Shown: positions 24,801 to 39,720, numbered from the stretch's first letter. The stretch: 64,000 bases of DNA from Lingula anatina (GCF_001039355.2 NW_019775431.1:350775-414774), one strand, 5' to 3'. The notes: generated by a model not told the origin, from the letters alone. Translations and numbers: made by a program.

Positions 24801-27800
24801 TGAAAAATTTGCCAGAAGGTGGGTAGATTTTGGGCAAAATTTCAGAATTTTGGAACAATTCAGTGAAAATTTTGATTACGCTTTTCAAAAGATTTGTAAT
24901 AATATATAAGATAAACATTTATTGTAGATGAAAGATGAAATGGTTAATTGTTGCTTAAAAAGGAATTGACCAGGAGAGTTTAAAGATCTGAAGCAAAAAT
25001 TCAAAACTGCAAAAAATATTTTTTGCATCAGATTATATAAGAATTAAACTCAGATTGTTTAAGGAATTGAACATTACAGACTTTTAAATATTGTATTTTC
25101 AATTCAAATTATTATTCATACCTAACTTTGTCATCATGCTAGATGTTCTTCTTGGTTGGTTTAACAACTCATCCGAGTACGACATCCTGGACTTCTTGAA
25201 TGTTCTAGAGTAAGTGGGGCACATACATTACGTTAGTTATTGTACCACCAGCGTTAGCGCTGGCGGTACACATGGTTTCGGTCCCGTCCGGATCGTTCCG
25301 CCGGCTCCGCCGGACGGCTACCGTTACCGCTTCTCCTCCTAGGCGGTAAGGCCCCCCGTACCCATCTCTTGGATTCAGGTCACCTATAATCTCAACTCGT
25401 TCCACGTAAAATTTGGGCTTTGTCGGTATTGGGGTCTGGGTGTGGCACTCATTGAAATGCACCCTTGTCCAAAAATGGCAAAATTAAATGCTAATTATCT
25501 ACCCTACGGAAGGGGTTATGGGAAAAATTTCTACAGACGGCTTTCCAAAAGTCATATGTGTAGATTTCAAATATGCCCTTGGATTTGACCTTTGACCTTT
25601 ACTTCAAGGTCAAACGGGCCAAAATTTTCAAAAAAATTAAATTTTTTACGAAAAAAANNNNNNNNNNNNNNNNNNNNNNNNNNNNNNNNNNNNNNNNNNN
25701 NNNNNNNNNNNNNNNNNNNNNNNNNNNNNNNNNNNNNNNNNNNNNNNNNNNNNNNNNNNNNNNNNNNNNNNNNNNNNNNNNNNNNNNNNNNNNNNNNNNN
25801 NNNNNNNNNNNNNNNNNNNNNNNNNNNNNNNNNNNNNNNNNNNNNNNNNNNNNNNNNNNNNNNNNNNNNNNNNNNNNNNNNNNNNNNNNNNNNNNNNNNN
25901 NNNNNNNNNNNNNNNNNNNNNNNNNNNNNNNNNNNNNNNNNNNNNNNNNNNNNNNNNNNNNNNNNNNNNNNNNNNNNNNNNNNNNNNNNNNNNNNNNNNN
26001 NNNNNNNNNNNNNNNNNNNNNNNNNNNNNNNNNNNNNNNNNNNNNNNNNNNNNNNNNNNNNNNNNNNNNNNNNNNNNNNNNNNNNNNNNNNNNNNNNNNN
26101 NNNNNNNNNNNNNNNNNNNNNNNNNNNNNNNNNNNNNNNNNNNNNNNNNNNNNNNNNNNNNNNNNNNNNNNNNNNNNNNNNNNNNNNNNNNNNNNNNNNN
26201 NNNNNNNNNNNNNNNNNNNNNNNNNNNNNNNNNNNNNNNNNNNNNNNNNNNNNNNNNNNNNNNNNNNNNNNNNNNNNNNNNNNNNNNNNNNNNNNNNNNN
26301 NNNNNNNNNNNNNNNNNNNNNNNNNNNNNNNNNNNNNNNNNNNNNNNNNNNNNNNNNNNNNNNNNNNNNNNNNNNNNNNNNNNNNNNNNNNNNNNNNNNN
26401 NNNNNNNNNNNNNNNNNNNNNNNNNNNNNNNNNNNNNNNNNNNNNNNNNNNNNNNNNNNNNNNNNNNNNNNNNNNNNNNNNNNNNNNNNNNNNNNNNNNN
26501 NNNNNNNNNNNNNNNNNNNNNNNNNNNNNNNNNNNNNNNNNNNNNNNNNNNNNNNNNNNNNNNNNNNNNNNNNNNNNNNNNNNNNNNNNNNNNNNNNNNN
26601 NNNNNNNNNNNNNNNNNNNNAATAGGAAGTCATATACTGGCAATCTTAATGTGACCTTGAAATTGACCTTTGACCTACTTTTCACCATGAACTGAACTTT
26701 GCAAATTTTGCTTCCCTTTTATCTCCAAATTTACGCTGTATCAAAAAGTACATATTGGTGGTGAAAGCAAAATGTGCAGTACGGTAATGGATAATTAATT
26801 TTGAACTCCAGAAAAATCAAACATAAGGCTTTGCAAAGCAGGCAACTTGTGGTCAAAAATGACATTATTTCATCAAATTAGAACATCTGGAACTTCAGAG
26901 CACCTCCCATTTCAAAAATTTTGACCAAAATGACCTTTTCTTTATTTTAATTAATTTTTGCTGTAGGAAATTTATGGCACATTAAGGTAATTCCAAAATT
27001 ATAACATTTAGTCCCTTATATCTCCAAAACTGGAAGAGATAGGTCCATAGTTACTATTGAAGTTGAATAGAAAGTCATATACTGACCATTTTTAATTATA
27101 TTTTTTTGTATATTTTGAGAACTCCTGTTGATTGCATTTTATAGAGCTTGTCAAGCACAAGACTGGTGATGGTGTCCCTTTTTGGAGGGGGGGGTCCATA
27201 CGAATGCGCTTACTCCAGCTGGTGGTACAATATCCGGAGGCGGTATCGCCTCTCTGATCCTCTAGTTTTGAATTATTCTAAAAGACCACCTGTAAGATCT
27301 GTGGCGCAATTTATATTACATATTTGTCAAATCCACTGCAAATATTCTATAATATGTTGATGGATAGTTCAAAAATAGTATTAAAACTTATAATGAGGTA
27401 TTGTGGAGTATTCCTTTTCATCAACAGTTTTTCTATGAAATTGATTTTAAGAACAAATGTTAATGATATTTATGTATAATAATTATTTTAAGATGGTGTT
27501 AAAAAAACAATTTTTTGACATTGTGTTTTTTGTCAGGATTTGTATGCAGCAATTCAAGTACCTGGGGAGGAAAAAAATCTTTGCTTTGAGGTAAGTCAGT
27601 GCACGTGACTTTCACATGACAATCACATGACCACGTTGTGTTGGTATGCTGTACATTGTCATATAATTGACCTCATCTCCCCCCTCTCCAAAGCATAGAT
27701 TGACGATTGGTATTCACACAACTAACTCTGGTACATGTATTTTTAGCACATATGAGTGCCATGTAGTTTCTTTATGTTGATTGTCTCATTAGGTGATCTG

Positions 27801-27871
27801 GAAAATATTTCTCGATTGCTGTAAAAGACTTCCAGTTTATCCAAAGGTCTATTGATTCAGTTTTTATATAT

Positions 27872-27902
<31 letters not shown>

Positions 27903-30001
27903 TATTGCAAAACATCATGGATAAGTATGATCTTAGAGTCTATATAAATTTGTAAGATCACTAATCAGTAATGGGCATGGACTTCTAAACACACGCAAAT
28001 TGTAGTGGGTGTTAAGTCCGAAAAAAGACTTCAATTTATGTTATCAGTTTTGTATCTGAAAAAGAGAAGTCGTCTTTATGGATTTCTTCTTATTTACAGC
28101 ATGGAGGAGGATGAGAGGTATAAAGATATTTCTTTTAAAAATTTTACTGCTTCAAGTTTCTAAATTTCTGTCTTCAGCTGTTTCTCTCTGTTTTATGGTA
28201 AAGAAGATTGAATAGTTTTAGTGATATATTTGCAGAAGGAGAAACTTATAAGCAAAAAAATGTCTTAATGTAAAATTTAAATATTTTTACATGAGCATTG
28301 AGGATGATTCTTTTGATTTGATGAGATATTTTAAAAACAGTGGAGACTTTTAGAAACTTGCAAATAACAGTTCAAATGCATTACCTATGTCATCTGTCTC
28401 AAACCTTGTCTGTCTGTTGTCTGCAATTCTGGTAATGGCCAGTACGATTTCATATTGTAGATTTTTATTTTATTTAAAAAAGGTCATTTTTGTTACCTGA
28501 TATGCAAGAATTCTTGATTTTTAAGCAAATTAATTTCAAGTTTTATTATTATTTTCAGAAAATATGTTGTAGCTTTGTATCCTGGCTTTAAATTTTTTTC
28601 TGTTCCCAAAATGCTTTTCATATCCTTTTGATCTTAAATAGACAAAATCACAAAATTGTTTCACAATTTGTGTTTTATTCAGGAAATAATTTGTCAGTTT
28701 ATTTTCTGTTGTGGAATGATTGAATATGACCAATAGATATTATTTGAATGTATTACAAATTGTCTTTTTGTTGGTGCTATATGTTGTTCTGTTGAGTTAT
28801 CATAATGGCCTTGATATAACATTGAAAAATATATGAAACTGATGGCATAAAACATTTACTAGCTAGGCAAATATCAGCACTACATTTTAACCATTGATTT
28901 GTAGCCTTCAGAGCTAAGGCCTATTAAGATGAGGGGATGAATTTCGTATGATATTCATTTCTATACCTAAATTCAAGTTAAATACTTACATTTCACAAAT
29001 AAAAGGTGTGGAAGGCTTAGATTCCTCTAGATTAGTAATTCACTACTTAAGGTTTTGCTTTGACAATTCATATAATATAGAAAACACTGAAATATATTTG
29101 TACAAAATCATTTAATGCTTATGCTTGGAAGGTGTAATCTTAAATTGCAAAATATAATATGCAGATGTGATAAAATGAATGAAAATGATGCATGGAAAGT
29201 ATCAGAAATTATGATAAAAAATAAATCCTTAAACTGGTGAGTTTTATGCAAACGGAACCCTATAATTTTGATTTTCATTCATTTAGATGCATCTGGGTCT
29301 CTAAGTGTAGTATGAGTGCATGCTTATACCTTTTAAATGTGCCTCAAACCATGTCACCAGCTGTTCTCTATATATTAAGTCTCTGAATTGTTTAAGGGTC
29401 CAGTGATTACTCACAATTTCCAGAATTAATTTATTCTTAATTACTTCTTATTATTGAACCCCCCCCCTCAAAAAGAAAATTCAGATACTGATTAGCAAAA
29501 AATTCTGTTTCTGATCTGTTTTCCAAGCAATGTCAAGAAAATTAAGATAAGCATCACATTAAGGAAATATTTGTTTATTTTAGTCACATTGTGAGAAACT
29601 ACCAAATTACCACAGTTGGCCAATGTATCAGTTGTGTTAATTATGCATGTCTGTCAATGTCATGGTTCTCTGTAAAAAAAAAAAAAAAAAGGAGGAGAAG
29701 AAGAAATTCAGTGTCCTAAGAAGTTGTTCCTGTCTCTGTATGTTGTTTTTGTTTATAGTGATCTGTAAAAAAGAACTTTTACAGAGGCTCAACTTGTTAA
29801 CATTTCATTTTTATTTTTGTTCAAACAAATTTTGATTGTTTCCACATATTTTGTCAGTTGTTGATATTAAATGTTTTCCGAACATAGACATTTTAGTTAC
29901 TCAGAGATGAAAAAATGCCCTCACAATGTTTTGTGTCCATTTGCAGTAGATATTATTACGACTCATTCAATTTCAGGATTTTGGAATTAACCATGTTATT
30001 T

Positions 30002-30040
<39 letters not shown>

Positions 30041-33000
30041 TTATGAAATTATGACTGTCCGTGAAGAATTCTGTTTTCAAAGAAAGCCTTGTCACCAGAT
30101 TCTGGTCATAAATTCTCTCATGTTCCATTCTCAGCATGATAGGCGACAGTCGAAAGGCGCTCACGATGCCAACTGGGCGGGGCAAAGGAGGTTTGATGAT
30201 GCATGCCCGCGCAGCCAGTGCCTATGGGGAGGTCAGCATGGACGGGTTCAGCTGTAAGTGTGCTCATTTATATCAGTTACAAAGTCTACCTACACTAATC
30301 CAATATTTGAAACCTGTTGAAAAAAAGTCTGCCTATGAAAAAGGCTGAAAAAACTTTAGCAAAAATATGTATAGTGTGGGTGTTTGTGTGTGTTTGTGTG
30401 TGTGATTGGCCAATTTAATTAACGCTTTACACTTTGATGACCTTGACACATTTGTGAACATACTCCCTATGATGACCTTGACCTTGTGGTTAACCTTGAC
30501 CTTCTGTCCTTCTTTCCTCCAGCTCCCAGTGGTTCTGATGCTGATACTCTGTCCCGCGCCAATCAGGAGGCCAGCCTAGCTGTAGAGATAGGACTGACAG
30601 TACTGGATGTTATAACTCAGTACAGCCACCAGTTCAAGGTGGGGTTTGGCCAATATTTTCATTAAAAACATTACAGTCTTAGTCCTAATGGTATTCCTAT
30701 TAGTATATTCTTACAGGTATGAATTGAACAGCTTATAAATCAAATTTTAAAGATAATTGCCTTGGTATTAAACTTCTGAACTTTGGTAAAGTATATGGTT
30801 CATTATAATTAGAAAAACTTAGGTTTTTCACTATATCCTAACTGAAATAATTTAATAAAAGGTTTTTCACTATATCCTAACTGAAATAATTTAATAAAAG
30901 TGACAGTACCAATTAATGATTGTTTCATCTTTTTATTATTTTTTTCTCACAGTTTTGCAGTCTTTTATGATTTTTGTTTTTATATTTCAAATATTTTTTT
31001 CATTCCAGGCCCAGTTGGAGTTCAAAGATGGTGACAATACTGTGATGAGGAAGATATTCGATCTGTACATGATGTTCCTCCAAACCAGCCAATCAGAAGC
31101 CTTGCTCAAACATGCTTTTGCCGCTCTCAGGCTATTTGTTCATAAGGTAAGCATAGCTGAAATTAAGACATGAGCAGTAGTGAGAATAATATGTAAAAGT
31201 TGTTTTTTTCACAAAAATTCAACAATAAGATATGGTAATTTTAATCAAATTTGAACAATATTTTATCATATTTTTTGGAATGTTTTGCAGGCAATTCATT
31301 TTTTTCAATTAGTGTGTTTGGTTCCAATGTGCAGTGATTTTATAATAACTGAGATAAAATATTAATTTTGAAATTTTGTTTGAAAATTGTAAATAATAAT
31401 TATAACCATTAAACTTATGTATCAAGAAAAAAAGGTTAAGCTACAATGCTTTCCTCATTTTACTTCAGTTTCCAAAGGTGCTATTCAAGGGACATGCCAT
31501 ACTTTGCAGTAATATGTGTTATGAGGTAGGTAATAATGACACCTACATACACAGTAAGACATCTGTTAAATGAATAAAATCAATCAATTTTGTTGTCACT
31601 TATTAGTGAGCTATTTTATGTGAAAATATTTTGTTTAAAATAATATATACATTTTTTTCTTATATAAATTACAACCCAAAACTTGGTTATATATTTACAA
31701 TACAAATTCAATGAAATATTGAACACCTGGAAATTTAGATTTGTAAATGATTAAATGACTTAAAGGAATTTAGAATTTAAACTGAGTATTTAATAGAAAT
31801 GCATGCTGACATACATTAAGTACTAATTTAAGATTCAAAGTACAAATTTTTTTATGCAAACTAAAATTTCAGCTGCTGAGAGGTTGCAACTCTCGCCTAA
31901 AGTCCACCAGGAATGAATCCTGTGCTCTGTTATACCTTCTCATGAAGGCCAACTTTGAATTCATGAAGAGAAAGAGTTTCACAAGGGTGCATTTGCAGGT
32001 CAGTCTAATGCTTTATGATTGTGTTCATTGAGAAACAATTGGCACAACCACATTGCTTTTAATGAGATAATTCAACAAATTCTTTTCTCTGTAGCATCAG
32101 GGTGAATGGGTGGTGTTTTGTGAACTAAATTTTGGAAACTTTTTGAATGAATTTAGAACCAAAGTTTCCCAAGCTTGGGTGCATAATACTCTTACATTCA
32201 TTATTTTGCATCAAATACATGTTGGATTGTAAAACTAATATAAAGTGGGGAAAGGTTGTGTCCGTAATTTTTTGTGTCCGTAATATTGTTGTGTCCGTAA
32301 CTTTACATGAGTATAATGATTCTATGTCCAGGTAATCATCAATGTGTCCCAACTCCTGGGAGAGGTAGTGGGGTTGGCAGGAACCAGGTTTCAGGAGAGT
32401 CTGTCCATCATCAACAGCTACGCCAACAGTGATAAGGCAATGCAGGTAAGAAGCCGCCATTTTACTTTTATGATCTCATTTCAGTTTCGCAGTATGTTAA
32501 TTGCTCTCAGTTTCACACAGCTCACATACACGTTTTAAAAATTCTTCATTTTATGTGTAATAGTTTTAAAGTTGCTAACAGATATGTACTCCCTGACACA
32601 AACATATGCATATGACACCTCCAAAACTTCATTTAAATATTTTATATTTAAAAAAAGCAACCTTGGTAAAATGATTAATCTAATTGGTTCAAAGTTATTG
32701 AACCATTACTGTATTCAGAGGTTCAGCAGGGGTGGGAGAAGGGACCTTTTGCTTAGGACCCATTGCAATGTGCCATATGATATAGCTTTCTCCTGAACTC
32801 GTTGATAATTTCAGCAATATTTTACCCCTTGCTATCCTCATTTCTGCTTTTGATGAATGAGGCTTGAAGCTATATATGTATGAAGTATTTTAAATATATT
32901 TGTTTTAAACTGATAAATTGACCAAGTTTGTTCAGTGCTATAAATGCAATATAAACAGGTGCTTTGAATTTAAAAAAGCTGTAAAAGATACTGTATAACA

Positions 33001-36000
33001 GCCTCTACATTACCATGTGGTTTGTCAAGATCAAATGATGTTCTATCCTAGATGGGACAGTCATGGTAAGAAAAAATTGTCAGTATCTGTTTTTAGGCAT
33101 TTATATAACTAGTAGTATCTCTGCAACTGGTTTAAGAACAGGATCAAATATATTGTTTTAGGCTGCAATATCTGCTTATGGGGTATGTGATATTTAAGCA
33201 TGTTCTCAAGAAGTTATTTCTGCAGATATTAGCCAAGCTTTCATTTCTTTCATTTCATTTTACTTGTGTCTACAAAAATATTTTCACATTATACCCGTTC
33301 CACTTTAATGTGATTTAAAGATATTTGAAATTTTAGATTTTTTTAGTAATAAAGTTTTCCACATTTATTAGTGTGTGGGTAAACATGATCAGATTATAGT
33401 GTTTCTTTATAAGTCATGTTTGCTAAGATTTTACATCATATAATAAAAAAAAGGTTACTTGCACATGATTTACAAAGGAAATCTGGTAAACTTTTTAACC
33501 AGTTGGGGTCAGTCATGATTGCAAACAACAGAATCTGCACATGGGGTTTGCCATGATCAGATGATGAACCTCTGTATCTATGGCCCATGTTTCACCATGG
33601 TTTATGGCCATTACATCTCGTAGATTGTAGCAAGTGGTAGTTTCATATGGCAAGAGGTAAAGGTTAATATCTAAGAACTGTTATTGGGATCAAGATTAAG
33701 AGTGAAAAATGGCTGTAGGAATTGGAGTCCTGGTTTTTAAGCTCTCTTCTGGTGCAGGAGGAAGTGGTCCAGTTATTAGTGAAATTGGAGGGGTTTTTGG
33801 CCCTATCTAATAATGATTTTATTATGTTTTTCATCATTTTGAAATAAAAGAAGTAAAGAAAAAGGGGTCCTTGGCTTGTAAGCACACATATTAAAAGGAA
33901 TATGATAATATTTATTTACTATAAAATCTGAAGCGGTGCAAATGATTTTTATACTGATACTTAATTAAACACCAAAAGACTTAATTAAACACCAAAAAAA
34001 ATTAAAAAAAAAAAACTGATATGGAATTTATCTATATTGTGGCTCCCTCAAGTGAACTTTACCAGTACGTGATACCCTGCAGATATGAACATCAATCAAC
34101 ATAGTGACCTGTGAGATATTCACCGTAACCGCCTCAGATACCTGAGCAACTGCTTAGAAGATATAGAAATATTTTCTGCCTGGGTAGTGATAGATTTGTG
34201 CCAAAGAGAAAATGATACATCCAATATGGGAATTGAATGATGGCTAAGAATTTTTTATTTATTTATTCATTTATTTTGTTGAAAATTAATTTTTTGCAAA
34301 TGTAAAGGTATAGTTTCTGCCTTCATGCATGCACATATCCCAGAATGCAGACTTGTAAATATTTAAGTATGCATGCTTGCACCTAGAAACACACACACAC
34401 ATGCACGCAAACATGTATATGCTTTCATATACAGACATATGCATAAATTGTACACAAGCTCAGTGAAATGCATTCCTTTTGTCTTTCCCTGTGCAGTGCA
34501 TTTTGTTCAGCTANCAAAAAAAAGGTTACTTGCACATGATTTACAAAGGAAATCTGGTAAACTTTTTAACCAGTTGGGGTCAGTCATGATTGCAAACAAC
34601 AGAATCTGCACATGGGGTTTGCCATGATCAGATGATGAACCTCTGTATCTATGGCCCATGTTTCACCATGGTTTATGGCCATTACATCTCGTAGATTGTA
34701 GCAAGTGGTAGTTTCATATGGCAAGAGGTAAAGGTTAATATCTAAGAACTGTTATTGGGATCAAGATTAAGAGTGAAAAATGGCTGTAGGAATTGGAGTC
34801 CTGGTTTTTAAGCTCTCTTCTGGTGCAGGAGGAAGTGGTCCAGTTATTAGTGAAATTGGAGGGGTTTTTGGCCCTATCTAATAATGATTTTATTATGTTT
34901 TTCATCATTTTGAAATAAAAGAAGTAAAGAAAAAGGGGTCCTTGGCTTGTAAGCACACATATTAAAAGGAATATGATAATATTTATTTACTATAAAATCT
35001 GAAGCGGTGCAAATGATTTTTATACTGATACTTAATTAAACACCAAAAGACTTAATTAAACACCAAAAAAAATTAAAAAAAAAAAACTGATATGGAATTT
35101 ATCTATATTGTGGCTCCCTCAAGTGAACTTTACCAGTACGTGATACCCTGCAGATATGAACATCAATCAACATAGTGACCTGTGAGATATTCACCGTAAC
35201 CGCCTCAGATACCTGAGCAACTGCTTAGAAGATATAGAAATATTTTCTGCCTGGGTAGTGATAGATTTGTGCCAAAGAGAAAATGATACATCCAATATGG
35301 GAATTGAATGATGGCTAAGAATTTTTTATTTATTTATTCATTTATTTTGTTGAAAATTAATTTTTTGCAAATGTAAAGGTATAGTTTCTGCCTTCATGCA
35401 TGCACATATCCCAGAATGCAGACTTGTAAATATTTAAGTATGCATGCTTGCACCTAGAAACACACACACACATGCACGCAAACATGTATATGCTTTCATA
35501 TACAGACATATGCATAAATTGTACACAAGCTCAGTGAAATGCATTCCTTTTGTCTTTCCCTGTGCAGTGCATTTTGTTCAGCTACCACCAGCACATAGAT
35601 GTATGTGTGTATGTATGTGGGTTATATTTATTGTGTACGGGATTGTATATCAGTCATTTACAGACATGTGCATGGCAAGCTTTGGCGAGATGCTGTAAAA
35701 CTTATAATTTTCATTTTTTTCTACACTGAAGTAGTTTAGTGAAGCACAATTTTTGTGAAAGATTAACAATATCTGAATTACAAAAGAGTAATTGATACTA
35801 TAATTATACTATCAGTGACCCAATTCTTCATTCTCATTAGTGTACGTGCAACTTGAACAAATGAAGCTTTTTTCCAGAAAATTGATAAACTGCAGGATTT
35901 AAAGGTTTTACAGTTGCCTCTCAAAGTATGTTACAAACGTGTACTCATATATATATATATGTGCATTTAGTATTCGATATCAGCATGGTACACTGCTAGA

Positions 36001-39000
36001 CCTGAGAGTTGTTGAGACCTATTAAGTATACCAGTAAAACCTTATGCTGTTATACATATTTGCATGGATTTGATACCCAATTTTTTCTTTTTGATTATGA
36101 CGCCAGTTTTGGGCCAGACAAGAAAGACAGGTAAAAGAAGGAGTTAGTGTGTTGACTCTTACTAACACTTGATGTGTAAATATGTTTGCATTTTGTTGAT
36201 TTTATTTTGTTTGACTTTGACTGGAGATGCTTAATTTGGAGTTCCAGGAGAAACAGGTAAAATGTTTTATTTTTGTGATTCTATTTTTTTGTGTGTGTAT
36301 TTTTACATCTTTGAACATTTTTGTTTTGTTTCACCGTCTATTTTTTACCACTTTATCCCAGGGCCCAATAGCAGTGAGGATGGTAAGATCAATTATTTTA
36401 TTTTGTCTACTTCTGCACAGCACAACATAATAGAATCTCATTAATCGGTTAACTTCTATTTTTCATTCCTATCTAAATTACCAGCGAGGTATTTTTGAAG
36501 TACTCTCATTTGCATCTGTTCAAAATACAATTTCTTTTCTAACTTTTTTCCCAGTGCTTTTTTCAAATTTAGTTATTGCTTTCAAACTTCCTTTTAAGTT
36601 TTATTTTTCTATAATAACTTTTATTTATTTTTGCTTATTTAACAAATTGGAATATGACAACGATTAATGAGATTTTAACTGAGAAAAAATAACCTCCATG
36701 CATAGAACCTAGTAAAGGTCAGGATCTAAGGGTGCTTTCACAATGAATCCACCTTATTAGCTACTCTGCATTAACTCCATGGAAGCTCTTGCTGCATGCA
36801 ATTAGATTAACAGACTAACATGCATTTTAGCCTGTTAAACTGATTGCGTTCAGTGAGAGTCTCCATGGAGTTAGCGCACAGCAGCTAGTACGATATCTTC
36901 ATTGTGAATGTACCCTTAGAGTTGCCAACATTTTAGTTCTCAAAATTGTAGACATTTACTGTTAATCATTCTCTTAACGATGGAATTAACAGCTGAAAAC
37001 GAAACAAATGAAAGATGAATTAAAACAGGTGTTGGTGGAAAGAGTTTACAGTTGGTAATCTTGGTTAAGTTGTCATTAAGACAGAAAAAATCTTTTGCAT
37101 GTTTGTTGTTAAATTTCAAATTGAAAAAACTCTGTTGCCTATTTAGAGTATAAAATAGTGGTAGAAAAATCATGGAGGATTGGTATACTCATGGCATGTA
37201 TCTTTTTCTTACCTTGAAACATATTCAATTTTGCACCACAATTATTTTAATACTTTGGGAAAGGATACTTACTACCATTAATAGCTGACTTTGTTTCTCA
37301 GTCTTTTCATCATAGTTTTGATGTTTTTACTCTCTTCTGAACTAATCAGATGATGATATGATATCTTACTTAATAAAAGGGTATAGGTGGGGGTGGGGGG
37401 AAGGAGCGAGTCTAAAATGCCTTTTAAAATGACAATCAGAATTATTGTACTAGGACTTGATTTAGATGTCTGAGGCACAGTGGGGGTCTCTCATAACCCC
37501 TCTTTCTGCTTAAAATCCCCCTGGTGTCTCAGACATCTAAGTTTGAATCCCAGATTGATTGATTTACTATGTGGTTGCTGGGTGGCACTCTTTAGACTTG
37601 TCACCATTTTATGTTATATCTTGTCTGAACTGGCTGTTTTATGACCACATTTGGGTCAATGCTATCACTTTGTTTCTTGACCAAAGGCGTGTTTCCAGTC
37701 AATATGGAACATTGTAACTTATTACTTTTTCCTATCGGGCCTTATGATTGGATTCTGCCCAAAAGAAGGCATTTTCACTTCAATTTAGTTCTTAACCTCC
37801 CTTTCAGCCCCCACATCTTTTCAACCCTCACCCCCACCCCACACATCCCTGTCATAACTGACCATGAGGTATTCTATATGTTGTCAGATTGTTTCTTATG
37901 GTCAGCCAATCAGAAGCCAACTGAGATGGGTCACACTGAGTAAGGTTGAATCAGCCTGAATGGAAACACGACTTGAACAGCTATGGTGTATTCTCTTTGC
38001 ACATGTATTTCTTATATTGTGGTGATGTGGTATGATTTGTGAAGTGATCATGCTGAAAGAATTCATAAATGTTGTTCATAAAGGTTTCTGTCAAAGAGAT
38101 TATTTTCAGAGTTTATGAATGGAAAGCACACATGCTCTCACAGAGCAATGTGTGTGATACCTATATATATTTTATTGAAAATGTACTTTATATAAATGTT
38201 AATCTCATATTTAGTACAGTAAAATTTGTTTCAAATTAGTAATGGTTATTTTTGAAAGATTGTTAATAGCTCTGTCAGAAAATGCTTAAATCTGGGTTTG
38301 AGGTTGCCATCCAGTGGCCTGTAGAAGGAAAAGAAGAAAGGTTAACACTTAATGCATGAAAAACTAATTACCTACATTAACCTACTTAATCTAATACAAT
38401 TACATTACAATGAAAATACCATCATTTCCTCATTTCAAGAGTCAGATAACATTATTGTGGATGTGAAATTAGTTTTTAATCTTAGCCTAGATAAAAGGCA
38501 TCCTGCAGCACTGGAGGACTTTGCTGCCATGGCAACATGTAAACAGAGGTCACAGATATAGGAGAAGTTTTTGCGACCAGGAAGTAAAGAGAAAGCTTGT
38601 TAATTTAAATGGGGAAAATGCCTTTCTTTCTTTCTAACATGCTATGCTACATATCTAAGAATAAGGTACATTATCCCAAACAAAGCTTAGATACATGAAT
38701 GTAAAGAAATGCAGTCTGTATAAGATGTATTACCCATTTATTAGTTGATACAGGCTGGGTAGAATTATGTATATACGTGATAACAGATTGGAGTTCCATT
38801 ATTATGGCATTAAGGAGAAGTCCTCTGAAGAAGCAGTGAATCTTAAGTTCTTGGACTAAACCCAGATTGCAAAAGTCTGATAACCCACTACTATTTTGTG
38901 ATATTGGTCTGAAAGCTCTGAAGAAACATTGACCCAGAACAGGTGTATTTGACATACCTAAATGGGCTGCTGTTATTGCTGAGATTAAATATCTCAGTTT

Positions 39001-39720
39001 GTAAGGGGCGTCAATTGAAATATATCAAAAACAAGGTATGCAAACTTTTAACTTATTTCTAAAATCCAACTTTGTCAGCCAAGTCTAACTAGGCTAAAAT
39101 TTTAGCTCCAAAACTGACCTTAGACTTAATTTTTATGTATCAGACTCCTGGTCTCATTTATAATATGTCATACGCTCATTTCAATAAATCCCATGTGATA
39201 TTAAAAAGAGACCCGTTTTATCAGGACTCGATCCCCCATTCAATAACAACAGAAATATTTAAGCACTTTATAGTACACAGGCAGTTACATTATTGAACAG
39301 ACAAACAGAAAGGCCAAATGTGAAGTTTTCGGCTGCAGCACAAAACTGGGGTTGTTTGTTATGCAAACAAGTTGGTGGTGGGGTTCTCACATACAAATGT
39401 AGTAGAGATGCAATAGCTAGGGAGGAGAGACCACAGGAGTGAGAAGGTAGGGGAATAATGGTAGAAGACTGTACACATATATAGGTTAGACTGTACACAT
39501 GTATAGGTTAGGCTTACAGATGTGTCTGTTGTGTATGTACATGTAATTATAAGCAAGTGGTACTTTGTAGTAAGGAGGTATATAGGAGAATGGATGTAGT
39601 GTAGAGGTATATAGGAGAATGGATGTAGTGATGTAGTGTAGAGGTGTATAGGAGAATGGGTGTATAGTGTGGTATATTTGTACATGAAGGTTCAGTGGAT
39701 AGGGTTCATACTAGTTGACA

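Noticed and set aside
25567-26695. ORFs of 344-373 codons on both strands
   Set aside because: They are translations of the run of N.
33664-34956. Two identical 73-codon minus-strand ORFs
   Set aside because: They lie in the two copies of the probable assembly duplicate, with no homology or codon signal.
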